Below are positions 41,360 to 49,413 of a stretch of DNA of 64,000 bases, in pieces (within the stretch, counting starts at the first letter, position 1; each line of letters starts with the position of its first letter). Location: positions 62,001 through 126,000 of the forward strand of contig JAMPGO010000001.1 of assembly GCA_023663905.1 (NCBI GenBank). Reading direction: 5' to 3'. The notes beneath the pieces were generated by a model. That model was not told the DNA's origin. It was given only the letters and a program-made list of their open reading frames with translations, and did no database searches. This DNA comes from Ruminococcus flavefaciens (lineage in GTDB: Bacteria > Bacillota > Clostridia > Oscillospirales > Ruminococcaceae). The position numbers and the translations under genes are program-made.

Positions 41360-42661
41360 TTATATAGCCTTTCTGACATCTTCGGGCTGTTCTTCGGGCT
41401 TATCGGGAACGCTGACCTTCTCGATATCAGCACCCAGCGCACGGAGCTTGCCCTCCATACAGTCATAGCCACGTTCTATGTGGTATATATCCTCGATTTC
41501 AGTAACACCGCTTGCGGCGAGTCCTGCAATGATAAGAGCTGCGCCTGCACGCAAATCGCAAGCCTTTACAGGTGCGCCCATAAGCTTGCCCGTACCCTCG
41601 ATAAGGGCAACCTTGCCGTTCACGGTTATATCCGCTCCCATACGACGGAGTTCATCAACATAGCGGAAACGCTGTTCCCATATATTCTCTGTAACAATAC
41701 TTGTACCCTCCGCAAGAGTGAGGAGTGTAGCAATCTGCGACTGCATATCAGTCGGGAAGCCGGGATGCGGAGCTGTCTTTATATTAGCCTTGACAAGCGG
41801 ACCGTCAACCCACACACGGATACTGTCATCATACTGCTCGATATTAACGCCGATTTTCTCCATTTTCTTTGTAATGGATTCAAGATGTTTCGGAATAACG
41901 TTCTTGATAATAACATCGCCCTTTGTTGCGGCGACAGCAGCCATAAAAGTACCTGCTTCAATCTGGTCGGGAATCACGGCATAAGTCGCACCGTGAAGAC
42001 GTTCAACACCACGGATTTTAATAACGTCCGTGCCTGCGCCCATTATATCCGCACCCATAGAGTTAAGGAAATTAGCTAAGTCAACGATGTGCGGTTCTTT
42101 TGCGGCATTCTCGATAACGGTAAGACCTTCCGCCTTTACAGCGGCGAGCATAGCGTTCATTGTTGCGCCTACCGTCACGACATCGAAGAAAATCTGACAT
42201 CCTCTGAGCTTTTCAGCTGTAAGGTCAATCATACCCTGACTGAGCATGTAGTTCGCACCGAGAGCCGAGAATGCTTTGAGGTGCTGGTCAATCGGTCTGT
42301 CGCCGAGAGGACAACCACCCGGCATTGAAACTCTCGCTTTATTGAACTTGCCGAGCAATGCGCCGAGAAAATAATAAGACGCTCGCATTTTTCTTGCCGT
42401 TTCATACGGAACGCAATACTTGTTGATAGTGGTCGGGTCTATTCTGTAAGCGTCTTTCCCGACGGCTGTAACTCCCGCACCCATTTCGCTTAAAATTCTC
42501 AGGCAGATATTGACATCGCTTATGGACGGCACATTTTCAATCACACACGGCTCATCTGACAGAATAACAGCAGGAAGAATAGCGACTGCGGCATTTTTAG
42601 CACCGCTAACAGTAACCTCGCCCATAAGTTTTCTTCCGCCTTTAATAACAAATTTATCCAA
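41360..42661 (-). CDS. murA: UDP-N-acetylglucosamine 1-carboxyvinyltransferase
   Basis: A 433-residue MurA, which transfers enolpyruvate from PEP to UDP-GlcNAc, the first step of peptidoglycan synthesis. The inverted-alpha/beta barrel begins VSGAKNAAVAILPA (about 18-31). PGGCPLGDRPIDQH carries the catalytic C117, so it should be fosfomycin-sensitive. The start is a TTG at 42661, nine bases after AGGAG; MDKFVIKGG matches family N-termini, so the TTG is well supported. The C-terminal 20 residues (EKVSVPDKPEEQPEDVRKAI) extend beyond the usual end. A second paralogue may exist elsewhere. Confidence 0.96.
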   Translation of the reverse strand: MDKFVIKGGRKLMGEVTVSGAKNAAVAILPAVILSDEPCVIENVPSISDVNICLRILSEMGAGVTAVGKDAYRIDPTTINKYCVPYETARKMRASYYFLGALLGKFNKARVSMPGGCPLGDRPIDQHLKAFSALGANYMLSQGMIDLTAEKLRGCQIFFDVVTVGATMNAMLAAVKAEGLTVIENAAKEPHIVDLANFLNSMGADIMGAGTDVIKIRGVERLHGATYAVIPDQIEAGTFMAAVAATKGDVIIKNVIPKHLESITKKMEKIGVNIEQYDDSIRVWVDGPLVKANIKTAPHPGFPTDMQSQIATLLTLAEGTSIVTENIWEQRFRYVDELRRMGADITVNGKVALIEGTGKLMGAPVKACDLRAGAALIIAGLAASGVTEIEDIYHIERGYDCMEGKLRALGADIEKVSVPDKPEEQPEDVRKAI

Positions 42662-42725
42662 AATATTTCTCTCCTTAGATTGACAGGCTAATCCTGAATT
42701 TGTTCTTTACACCGGAAATTCTTTA

Positions 42726-44243
42726 TTATTCAGCAGTTTCTTCGCTGTTGTTTTCTTCATCTGTAATTTCTGTATCTGCGGTATCATAATCTGAAATATA
42801 CCACTTAATCTCGCTTCCGTCATATTCCTCAACAGTCATCGATTCAATGATGACATCTTCAAGAGGCTTGTCGCTGTCATCCGTTGCGGTTTTCTGGACT
42901 TCAAAAACAACATCAAGTCCGTCAATAACCTGCCCAAAGACAGTGTAACCGCCGTCGAGGTAAGGATAACCGTAACCTGCATTCTTATAAGCCTCCTTGA
43001 CCTTATCGGAATAGGAAGCACCCTGAGCTTCAAGCATTGCAAAATAATCGTCAGTGCATTCTGCGCCTGTAACAATATAGAACTGGCTTCCGTTCGTAGA
43101 GGTTGAACCCGAGTTTGCATAAGCAAGTGCGCCTGCAACGTGAACCAGATTGAAATACGTACCGCCGTCGAACTTATCGCCCCATATGCATTCACCGCCC
43201 GTACCTGTGCCGAGAGGGTCACCGCCCTGAATCATAAAGTCGTTGATAACTCTGTGGAACGTAAGACCGTTATAATAGCCCTGTTCTGCGAGTGTAAAGA
43301 AATTCTCGGAAGCGTCTGAGAGATACTCGGGGAATAATCTTATCTTAACATCGCCGTAGTCCTTAAGAGTCATTTTAATAATCTTGTCGCCGATTTCAGG
43401 AGCAGTGAAGTTAGCGACATCGTGACTTACAGGGTCGTCGAAATCCGTGTAGTCTGAAATATGCCATTTCAGCTCCTCGCCGTTGTATTCAGTAACCTTG
43501 ACGGACTCAATAATAACATCGTCAAGCGGTTTATCATTTGAATCCGTAGCAGTACACTGAATCTGATAAATTATATCAAGACCGTCAAAAACCTGACCGA
43601 AAACGGTATAGTTGCCGTCAAGATACGGTGTACCGCCATACTGTTTATACAGCTCCTTTGAATTATCGGAGAATGTAATGCCGTACTGTTCATAGTAAGC
43701 AAACATATCATCTGTAGCCTCGTCGCCTGTAACTATATAGAACTGGCTAGAATTTGAAGCAGTGCTTCCGCTGTTTGCATAAGCGACAGCGCCGGGAAGG
43801 TGAATGAGGTGGGAATCAGTAGCGCCGTCAAAAGAGCTTCCCCAGAGCGATTTTCCGCCCATACCTGTGCCGAGAGGGTCACCGCCCTGAATCATAAAGT
43901 CCTTGATTATGCGGTGGAATGTAAGTCCGTCATAGAAGCCGTCATTTGCAAGACCGACGAAATTTTCAACGCCCTTGTCAGCATACTCAGAGAAAAGACG
44001 GAATTTAACAGTACCGTAGCCCTTGAAAGTCATCTCAATGACTGTATCGCCCTTTTCAGGAGCGGTATAGTTCATAATATCGACGTTTTCGGGAACAGCA
44101 GGAGCGTCTGCCGATGAATCCGAGCTGTCAGAAGCCGAATTGCTGTCGTCTGTGGTGATGTCTACTTCCTTACCGCATCCTGTCATAAGAGAAGCAGTTG
44201 TGATTCCGCATAAAATAAATGCAAGTATTTTTTTATTAATCAT
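42726..44243 (-). CDS. Lipoprotein with two tandem cyclophilin domains
   Basis: A 505-residue lipoprotein. The signal peptide ends in LMTGC, so C23 would be acylated. A serine/aspartate-rich linker leads to two cyclophilin-type PPIase domains (about 65-255 and 285-485). Both have FHRI/VIxDFMIQGGDPLGTGxGG and the YTVFGQVxDGLDV end, but the internal loops differ. Cyclophilins speed prolyl cis-trans isomerisation and help fold exported proteins. AGAGGT lies six bases before the start. Tandem domains in one lipoprotein may allow bivalent binding of clients. The 150-bp spacer before the next gene holds no obvious terminator. Confidence 0.94.
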   Translation of the reverse strand: MINKKILAFILCGITTASLMTGCGKEVDITTDDSNSASDSSDSSADAPAVPENVDIMNYTAPEKGDTVIEMTFKGYGTVKFRLFSEYADKGVENFVGLANDGFYDGLTFHRIIKDFMIQGGDPLGTGMGGKSLWGSSFDGATDSHLIHLPGAVAYANSGSTASNSSQFYIVTGDEATDDMFAYYEQYGITFSDNSKELYKQYGGTPYLDGNYTVFGQVFDGLDIIYQIQCTATDSNDKPLDDVIIESVKVTEYNGEELKWHISDYTDFDDPVSHDVANFTAPEIGDKIIKMTLKDYGDVKIRLFPEYLSDASENFFTLAEQGYYNGLTFHRVINDFMIQGGDPLGTGTGGECIWGDKFDGGTYFNLVHVAGALAYANSGSTSTNGSQFYIVTGAECTDDYFAMLEAQGASYSDKVKEAYKNAGYGYPYLDGGYTVFGQVIDGLDVVFEVQKTATDDSDKPLEDVIIESMTVEEYDGSEIKWYISDYDTADTEITDEENNSEETAE

Positions 44244-44394
44244 AATAAGACCTCTTATTTATAAAAAATTCATATCTTTGACCTCAATTATTATACTACA
44301 TAAAACTCCTTTTGTAAATAGTTTCCCGATATTTTTGTTTATTATCAGAAAAAGCTTTATAAAAAGGTTTGTGATAATTATATCAATTGACGTA

Positions 44395-45189
44395 TTATTT
44401 GCCGTTTTCGGACGTATATTCAGCGATTTCAACAGAATTAATCATAACGTCCTCTTTCGGGATATTATAGATACCGCTGTCCAGTGTTTCGAGATTTGCA
44501 AGAGCCTCAATGACATCAAAGCCCTCATAGGTCTGCCCGATAACAGTCATCTGCTGTGCAAAGTTCGGGATTCCGCCATTATCGGCAAAAGCCTGATTGA
44601 GTTCCTTGTTTTCGGAGCTGTCAAGAAGTTCCTGCTTTGTTTCGTCGTCCATTTCAATGGTATTTATAACGGCAAAACGGCTTCCGTTGAAATAAGTACC
44701 TCCGCCAAAGACTTTTTCCTTAAACGAGCGGTCAACAGTAGTATTCATCACGCAGACAGCACCTCTGAACGTCCAGAGATTCTGATTGAGTTCACGTTCA
44801 ACAAGCTCACGGGATTTGTCGTAACCTTCGGGCATTTCGCCGTTTTTCTGCTTGCTTCCCATAGCGGAATAAGCACCGCTTTCAGAGCTGAAAACGTAAG
44901 TGTTATTATAATAACCGCTTTCAGCCAGCTCAGTAAAGTTTTTTACAGCGTTCGGAGAGTATTCAGGATAGAGTACAAATCTGAACTCGCCGAGAGTTGT
45001 ATCGACTATCGCAATAGTATCGCCGTCCTTGGGCGGTTCAAGCTGGACAAGCTCCATAGTTTCGGGGTCTATATCGACATACACATTGTTTTCCGCCTGC
45101 TTGACAGAAGTAAACAGCAGAAATACGGTGAGCAGACCCATAATAACAGTAAGAACGACCACCAGCTTCAGTAATCCGTTTATTTTCAT
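44395..45189 (-). CDS. Membrane-anchored cyclophilin-type PPIase
   Basis: A 264-residue protein. An N-terminal signal anchor (LLKLVVVLTVIMGLLTVFLLF) is followed by one divergent cyclophilin domain (about 65-255). The FHRI/DFMIQGG core is replaced by less conserved FSSES and MGSKQKNGE stretches, so isomerase activity is uncertain. The ending VIGQTYEGFDVIEALANLET is conserved. GTGAGGT precedes the ATG. The upstream signal-peptidase-like gene ends 56 bases away with a hairpin between, so co-transcription is possible but not shown. Confidence 0.85.
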   Translation of the reverse strand: MKINGLLKLVVVLTVIMGLLTVFLLFTSVKQAENNVYVDIDPETMELVQLEPPKDGDTIAIVDTTLGEFRFVLYPEYSPNAVKNFTELAESGYYNNTYVFSSESGAYSAMGSKQKNGEMPEGYDKSRELVERELNQNLWTFRGAVCVMNTTVDRSFKEKVFGGGTYFNGSRFAVINTIEMDDETKQELLDSSENKELNQAFADNGGIPNFAQQMTVIGQTYEGFDVIEALANLETLDSGIYNIPKEDVMINSVEIAEYTSENGK

Positions 45190-45211
45190 TAATTAACCTC
45201 ACATAAAGTAA

Positions 45212-45235
45212 GCAGACGTTCTTGTGAACGTCTGC
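45212..45235 (-). terminator. Hairpin after the signal-peptidase-like gene
   Basis: Perfect 10-bp inverted repeat GCAGACGTTC/GAACGTCTGC with a TTGT loop. On the minus strand the following run is only TTACTTT, so termination may be partial. Confidence 0.65.
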
Positions 45236-45244
45236 AACAAGATA

Positions 45245-46450
45245 TTAAAGTTTCTTCTTTTCGTTTTCAATCATCTTAAGCAAATCCTCAACCGACATAT
45301 CCGAAGGATTTTTCTTACGGCGCTCGGTCTCAGTCTTTCTAATAATATCCGAAATATCGGGCGAACTGCTTGTACGAGGTGCGGAAGGAGCGGTTTTTCT
45401 GACGTTTGCGATGTTCTGCACTTCATTTACGGGAGTTTCTTTTCTTGACAGCTGTTCAACCTCGGACTTTGAGAGAATGCCTGTATCATCGGAAGCATAT
45501 TCAGATGTAGCGATACTGCTCTTGACGTTGTATACACCTGTTTTCTCGGCTTCGGCAGTTTTGCGGAGCATTTCCTCTCGGAGAGCGTCTGCGGTCGAAA
45601 CAGATGACTGCGAGCCTGTATTGGACGATGATGAGAATGACATAGTATTTGCAAGGCTGTCGCCCGAAACATTGCCACGCTGAGCCTTGAACTGCATAGT
45701 ACGCTCTTTCTCACGCTCTTTCTGATACGGAGAATCGGGATTAACCTGCTTCTGGCTGAAATTGTCGGCGATAGACATCTTCTTGCGCTCAAGCTCGGGA
45801 TTATCAATAACTTCGGGATTGGGTTCAAAGAGAGGTGCATTCTTCTTGCGCTTCTTCTTTTTGCCTTCGTCGCCCTCGTATTCATAAAGGTCGATTTCAT
45901 CTTCTTCATCCTTTGAGGAATGAGACTGAACGATTGAAGCAATAATAAATATCACGAGGATAACGCTTGTGGCAACGAGGAGGATTAAAATTCCGTTCAT
46001 ACTCATAGCGAAGTTGATAAACTGTCCAAGCTCATAGCTCTCGGGATAGCCTGTGCATACAGCAACAATCTTGTCCTTTGTGATTGAATCCGTCTGGTCC
46101 TCGTGGAATGAATCCTTAGTGAAATACTTGGAAGTGCCGTCCTCAGCCTCAACGACATAATTAACACTTCTGAGGCAAAGGCTTTCGGGATTGTCCGCAG
46201 GATAGCAGATGACAATATCGCCGGGCATAATGCTGATGTCGGCAGATTCCATAGCGATGAGGGCAGAGCCTGTGGTAATATCGCCCTCCATAGGGTTATT
46301 CTCATCGACAACGTAAATCACCCTGCCAAAGATATTGGGGACGTTGTTTTTTGAAAAGAGAATATTGACCGCCAGCGATACAATGATTGATGTAATGCAG
46401 AGGATTACTATCAGGAGCTTAAGTATCGAAAATCTTTTCTTTTTTTGCAT
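45245..46450 (-). CDS. Signal-peptidase-I-like membrane protein, catalytic serine replaced
   Basis: A 401-residue protein. Span 1 (ILKLLIVILCITSIIVSLAV), an external beta-domain of S26/SipW type (IMPGDIVICYPA, LCLRSVNYVV, KYFTKDSFHEDQTDSITKDKIVAV), span 2 (ILILLVATSVILVIFIIASIV near 160-185) and a 210-residue, charged, low-complexity cytoplasmic tail. At the site of the usual SM(E)P motif the protein reads AME, with A66 in place of the nucleophilic serine. Activity is therefore unlikely; a non-enzymatic role such as binding preproteins is inferred. I start it at ATG 46450 behind AAGGA; the longer start at 46468 lacks a ribosome site. Confidence 0.8.
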   Translation of the reverse strand: MQKKKRFSILKLLIVILCITSIIVSLAVNILFSKNNVPNIFGRVIYVVDENNPMEGDITTGSALIAMESADISIMPGDIVICYPADNPESLCLRSVNYVVEAEDGTSKYFTKDSFHEDQTDSITKDKIVAVCTGYPESYELGQFINFAMSMNGILILLVATSVILVIFIIASIVQSHSSKDEEDEIDLYEYEGDEGKKKKRKKNAPLFEPNPEVIDNPELERKKMSIADNFSQKQVNPDSPYQKEREKERTMQFKAQRGNVSGDSLANTMSFSSSSNTGSQSSVSTADALREEMLRKTAEAEKTGVYNVKSSIATSEYASDDTGILSKSEVEQLSRKETPVNEVQNIANVRKTAPSAPRTSSSPDISDIIRKTETERRKKNPSDMSVEDLLKMIENEKKKL

Positions 46451-46502
46451 AGTTGATGTTCCTTTCATTTGTAAGATAAGTTTCTACACTTGTATTAAAC
46501 AT

Positions 46503-46531
46503 ATTATATCACATATTTCCCAAAATTTCAA
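46503..46531 (-). promoter_or_regulatory. Promoter of the signal-peptidase-like gene
   Basis: Minus-strand TTGAAA (46531-46526), 17-bp spacer, TATAAT (46508-46503). Confidence 0.75.
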
Positions 46532-46752
46532 ATGTTTTTTATATATTTTTCAAGTTTTATTTTTTAATTATGTAACAGTCTGTCCGCCGTCCGTCTTTAT
46601 TGTATTAATGCACCAAAATCAAATATGAAATAATTGTTAATTCGGCAGACTGCACAAGACTTTTTCGTCTTTTTTTGCCAAATAGACGATTTATGCAATC
46701 TTTTTTCAGTAATATGTAAATTACGTTGATAAATATTTGTATAATTATACAG
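46532..46752. other. Intergenic spacer, no gene seen
   Basis: AT-rich spacer between divergent promoters. A 119-codon minus-strand frame crosses it but has no ribosome site or recognisable pattern. CAGTCTG (46576-46582) and CAGACTG (46646-46652) are a distant inverted repeat that may be chance. Confidence 0.5.
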
Positions 46753-46781
46753 TTGAAAAAAAAGTGAAAATATGATAAAAT
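46753..46781 (+). promoter_or_regulatory. glgP promoter
   Basis: TTGAAA (46753-46758), 17-bp spacer, TAAAAT (46776-46781), giving an unusually long leader of about 110 bases before the ATG. Confidence 0.6.
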
Positions 46782-46824
46782 ATAGTATATACTGTTTGTA
46801 AAGATATACGGCGTTTATGTTTAT

Positions 46825-46886
46825 CTGCCGTGAGTAGAATAAAAAGATAAATATACAAGCAGTAAAACAGCCGTTCCGCACGGCAG
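46825..46886 (+). promoter_or_regulatory. Possible structured leader of glgP
   Basis: CTGCCGT (46825-46831) pairs with ACGGCAG (46880-46886), closing a 48-base loop that ends four bases before the ribosome site GGAG (46890-46893). It could affect ribosome access. I recognise no known riboswitch class. Confidence 0.35.
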
Positions 46887-46900
46887 ATTGGAGATTAAAT

Positions 46901-49309
46901 ATGGCTAATTCAAACACAACCGCTATTATGGATAAAATCAAAACTGATTTTCCCAAAAAGCTTCAGGCTCTCTACAGCGTAACACCCGAAGAGGCTTCTG
47001 ACAAGCAGGTATATCAGGTTCTTTCCTCTATCATCGTAGAAGTTCTCGGTGCTAAGAGACAGAGCTTTATCAACCACACACATTCTGTAGGAGGCAAGCA
47101 GATTTACTATCTTTCTATGGAGTTCCTTATGGGTCGCTCACTCAAGACAAGCCTCTATAACCTTGACATTGCCGACGACGTACGTGCAATGCTCAAGAAG
47201 CATACAATCAATCTCGACAAGGTATTTGAACACGAGCCTGACGCAGGTCTCGGCAACGGCGGTCTCGGCAGACTTGCTGCCTGCTACCTCGACGGTCTCG
47301 CTACAACAGGCTTCCCTGCTATGGGTTATTCGCTCTGCTATGAGTACGGTATCTTCCAGCAGAAGCTTGAAGACGGCTGGCAGACTGAGCTTCCCGACAA
47401 CTGGCTTCCGGGCGGAAGCGTATGGCTTGTACCGAAGCCCGAGCTTTCAATCGATATTCACTTCGAGGGCGAAATTCAGGAATACTGGGATAATCAGTAC
47501 CACTACATCTCCCACGTAAACTACAACACTGTTGTTGCTACTCCTTATGATATGTACGTTCCCGGCTACGGCGGAGAGGGCGTATCTGTTCTCCGTCTCT
47601 GGTCAGCTAAAGCTCCGAGCTTCAATATGAGCGAATTTAACGAGGGCAACTATGCAAAGGCTCTCGCACAGAATGCTACAGCAAATGCTATTTCAAAGAT
47701 TCTCTATCCTAACGACAACCACGCAGAGGGCAAGGCTCTCCGTCTCAGACAGCAGTATTTCCTTTGTGCAGCTTCAATCGGCGATATCACAACAAGCCAT
47801 ATGATGGTTTACGGCACACTTGAAAACCTTGCTGAAAAGGTTGCAATCCACATCAACGATACTCACCCGACTCTTGCTATTCCCGAGCTTATGCGTGTTC
47901 TCCTCGATGACTGCGGATATTCGTGGGAAAAATCGTGGGATATTGTTACAAAGACATTTGCTTATACAAACCACACTGTTATGGCTGAGGCTCTTGAAAA
48001 GTGGGATGTCAACCTTGTAAGAACAGTTATCCCGAGAATCTTCTCTATCATCGTTGAAATCAATAACAGATACTGCCAGTCCCTTATGGAAAGCAACGGC
48101 AACGACAGCGCAAAGACAACACGTATGTCAATCATCAAGGACAATATGATTCATATGGCTACTCTCTGTGTTGCAGCTTCACACAGCGTAAACGGCGTAT
48201 CCAAGCTTCACTCCGAAATCATCAAGGATTCCGTATTCCACGAAGAGTACGAGAACACTCCCGAGAAGTTCAAGAACGTCACAAACGGTATCGCATACAG
48301 AAGATGGCTCTATCAGTCCAACCCCGGACTTACAAATCTTCTTAAGGAAACAATCGGCGACAAGTTCATCAAGGACGGCTCAGAGCTTGAAAAGTTCCGT
48401 GCATTTGAAAACGACAACTCTGTCCTCACAAAGCTTATGGCTGTAAAGAAGGACAACAAGCAGAAGTTTGCAAAATATGTCAAGTCCCAGTCAGGAATTA
48501 TCCTCGATACAGACAGAATCTTCGACGTACAGGTTAAGCGTCTCCACGAATACAAGAGACAGCACCTCAACGTTATGAATATTCTTGCCGACTATTCATA
48601 TCTCCTTGCAAATCCCGACGCACCGTTTACACCCAAGACCTATATCTTCGCTGCAAAGGCTGCTCCGGGCTACTATCTTGCAAAGCAGATTATCAAGATG
48701 ATTTGGGCAATCTCCGAGGAAATCAGAAAGAACCCGAAAATCAGCAAGAAGCTTCAGGTTGTATTCCTCGAAAACTACTGCGTAACACTCTCCGAACACC
48801 TTATGCCTGCTTCCGATATTTCTGAGCAGATTTCACTTGCAGGAACAGAAGCTTCAGGTACAGGAAATATGAAGTTTATGCTTAACGGCGCAGTTACTCT
48901 CGGTACTCTTGACGGTGCAAACATCGAAATCAAGGAAGCCTGCGGTGATGACAACATCGTTATCTTCGGTATGACAACTCCCGAGGTAAACGCACTCAAG
49001 GCAAGAGGCTATAATCCTAACAACTACTTCAATTCCGACGGCAGAATCAAGGAAGCTATCGAGCGTATGTATCACGGAATCAACGGCTGTACTTTCAACG
49101 ACGTTGCAAACTCGCTCAAAGACCGTGACCCGTATATGGTTCTTGCTGACTTCGACAGCTACCGCAAGGCTCAGGCTTATATTACAGAATGCTACAACGA
49201 CAAGATGAAGTGGGCTAAAATGTCGCTCAACAACATCGCAGGCGCAGGAATCTTCTCTGCTGACCGTGCCGTTACTGAGTATGCTGACAATATCTGGCAC
49301 CTCCGCTAA
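46901..49309 (+). CDS. glgP: Glycogen/maltodextrin phosphorylase
   Basis: An 802-residue GT35 phosphorylase releasing glucose-1-phosphate from alpha-1,4-glucans with inorganic phosphate. The PLP site EASGTGNMKFMLNGA (around 650) contains the lysine that binds PLP, and VGGKQIYYLSMEFLMGRSL near 66-84 and EPDAGLGNGGLGRLAACYLD (about 114-133) are diagnostic. The start ATG has GGAG seven bases upstream. Length fits the family. It precedes the GH13 gene on the same strand; each has its own terminator, so they are functionally linked rather than strictly one transcript. The codons are strongly biased to CTC/TAC/AAG, as in highly expressed genes. Confidence 0.97.
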   Translation: MANSNTTAIMDKIKTDFPKKLQALYSVTPEEASDKQVYQVLSSIIVEVLGAKRQSFINHTHSVGGKQIYYLSMEFLMGRSLKTSLYNLDIADDVRAMLKKHTINLDKVFEHEPDAGLGNGGLGRLAACYLDGLATTGFPAMGYSLCYEYGIFQQKLEDGWQTELPDNWLPGGSVWLVPKPELSIDIHFEGEIQEYWDNQYHYISHVNYNTVVATPYDMYVPGYGGEGVSVLRLWSAKAPSFNMSEFNEGNYAKALAQNATANAISKILYPNDNHAEGKALRLRQQYFLCAASIGDITTSHMMVYGTLENLAEKVAIHINDTHPTLAIPELMRVLLDDCGYSWEKSWDIVTKTFAYTNHTVMAEALEKWDVNLVRTVIPRIFSIIVEINNRYCQSLMESNGNDSAKTTRMSIIKDNMIHMATLCVAASHSVNGVSKLHSEIIKDSVFHEEYENTPEKFKNVTNGIAYRRWLYQSNPGLTNLLKETIGDKFIKDGSELEKFRAFENDNSVLTKLMAVKKDNKQKFAKYVKSQSGIILDTDRIFDVQVKRLHEYKRQHLNVMNILADYSYLLANPDAPFTPKTYIFAAKAAPGYYLAKQIIKMIWAISEEIRKNPKISKKLQVVFLENYCVTLSEHLMPASDISEQISLAGTEASGTGNMKFMLNGAVTLGTLDGANIEIKEACGDDNIVIFGMTTPEVNALKARGYNPNNYFNSDGRIKEAIERMYHGINGCTFNDVANSLKDRDPYMVLADFDSYRKAQAYITECYNDKMKWAKMSLNNIAGAGIFSADRAVTEYADNIWHLR

Positions 49310-49330
49310 GATTTAACCCGAAATTCCATA

Positions 49331-49366
49331 AAGGGAACGAATTGTTTCAGTCCGTTCCCTTTTTTG
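49331..49366 (+). terminator. Terminator of glgP
   Basis: AAGGGAACG (49331-49339) pairs with CGTTCCCTT (49353-49361), followed by TTTTTT. Confidence 0.9.
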
Positions 49367-49413
49367 CGATATTGAAAAACTTACAAAAATATACTTGATT
49401 ATGGAGAAAAATT

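Noticed and set aside
44140..45174. A 344-codon plus-strand open frame
   Set aside because: Antisense to the two PPIase genes, low-complexity, no ribosome site or family pattern.
46597..46956. 119-codon minus-strand open frame before glgP
   Set aside because: No ribosome site, overlaps the glgP promoter and start, and the protein is unlike any family.
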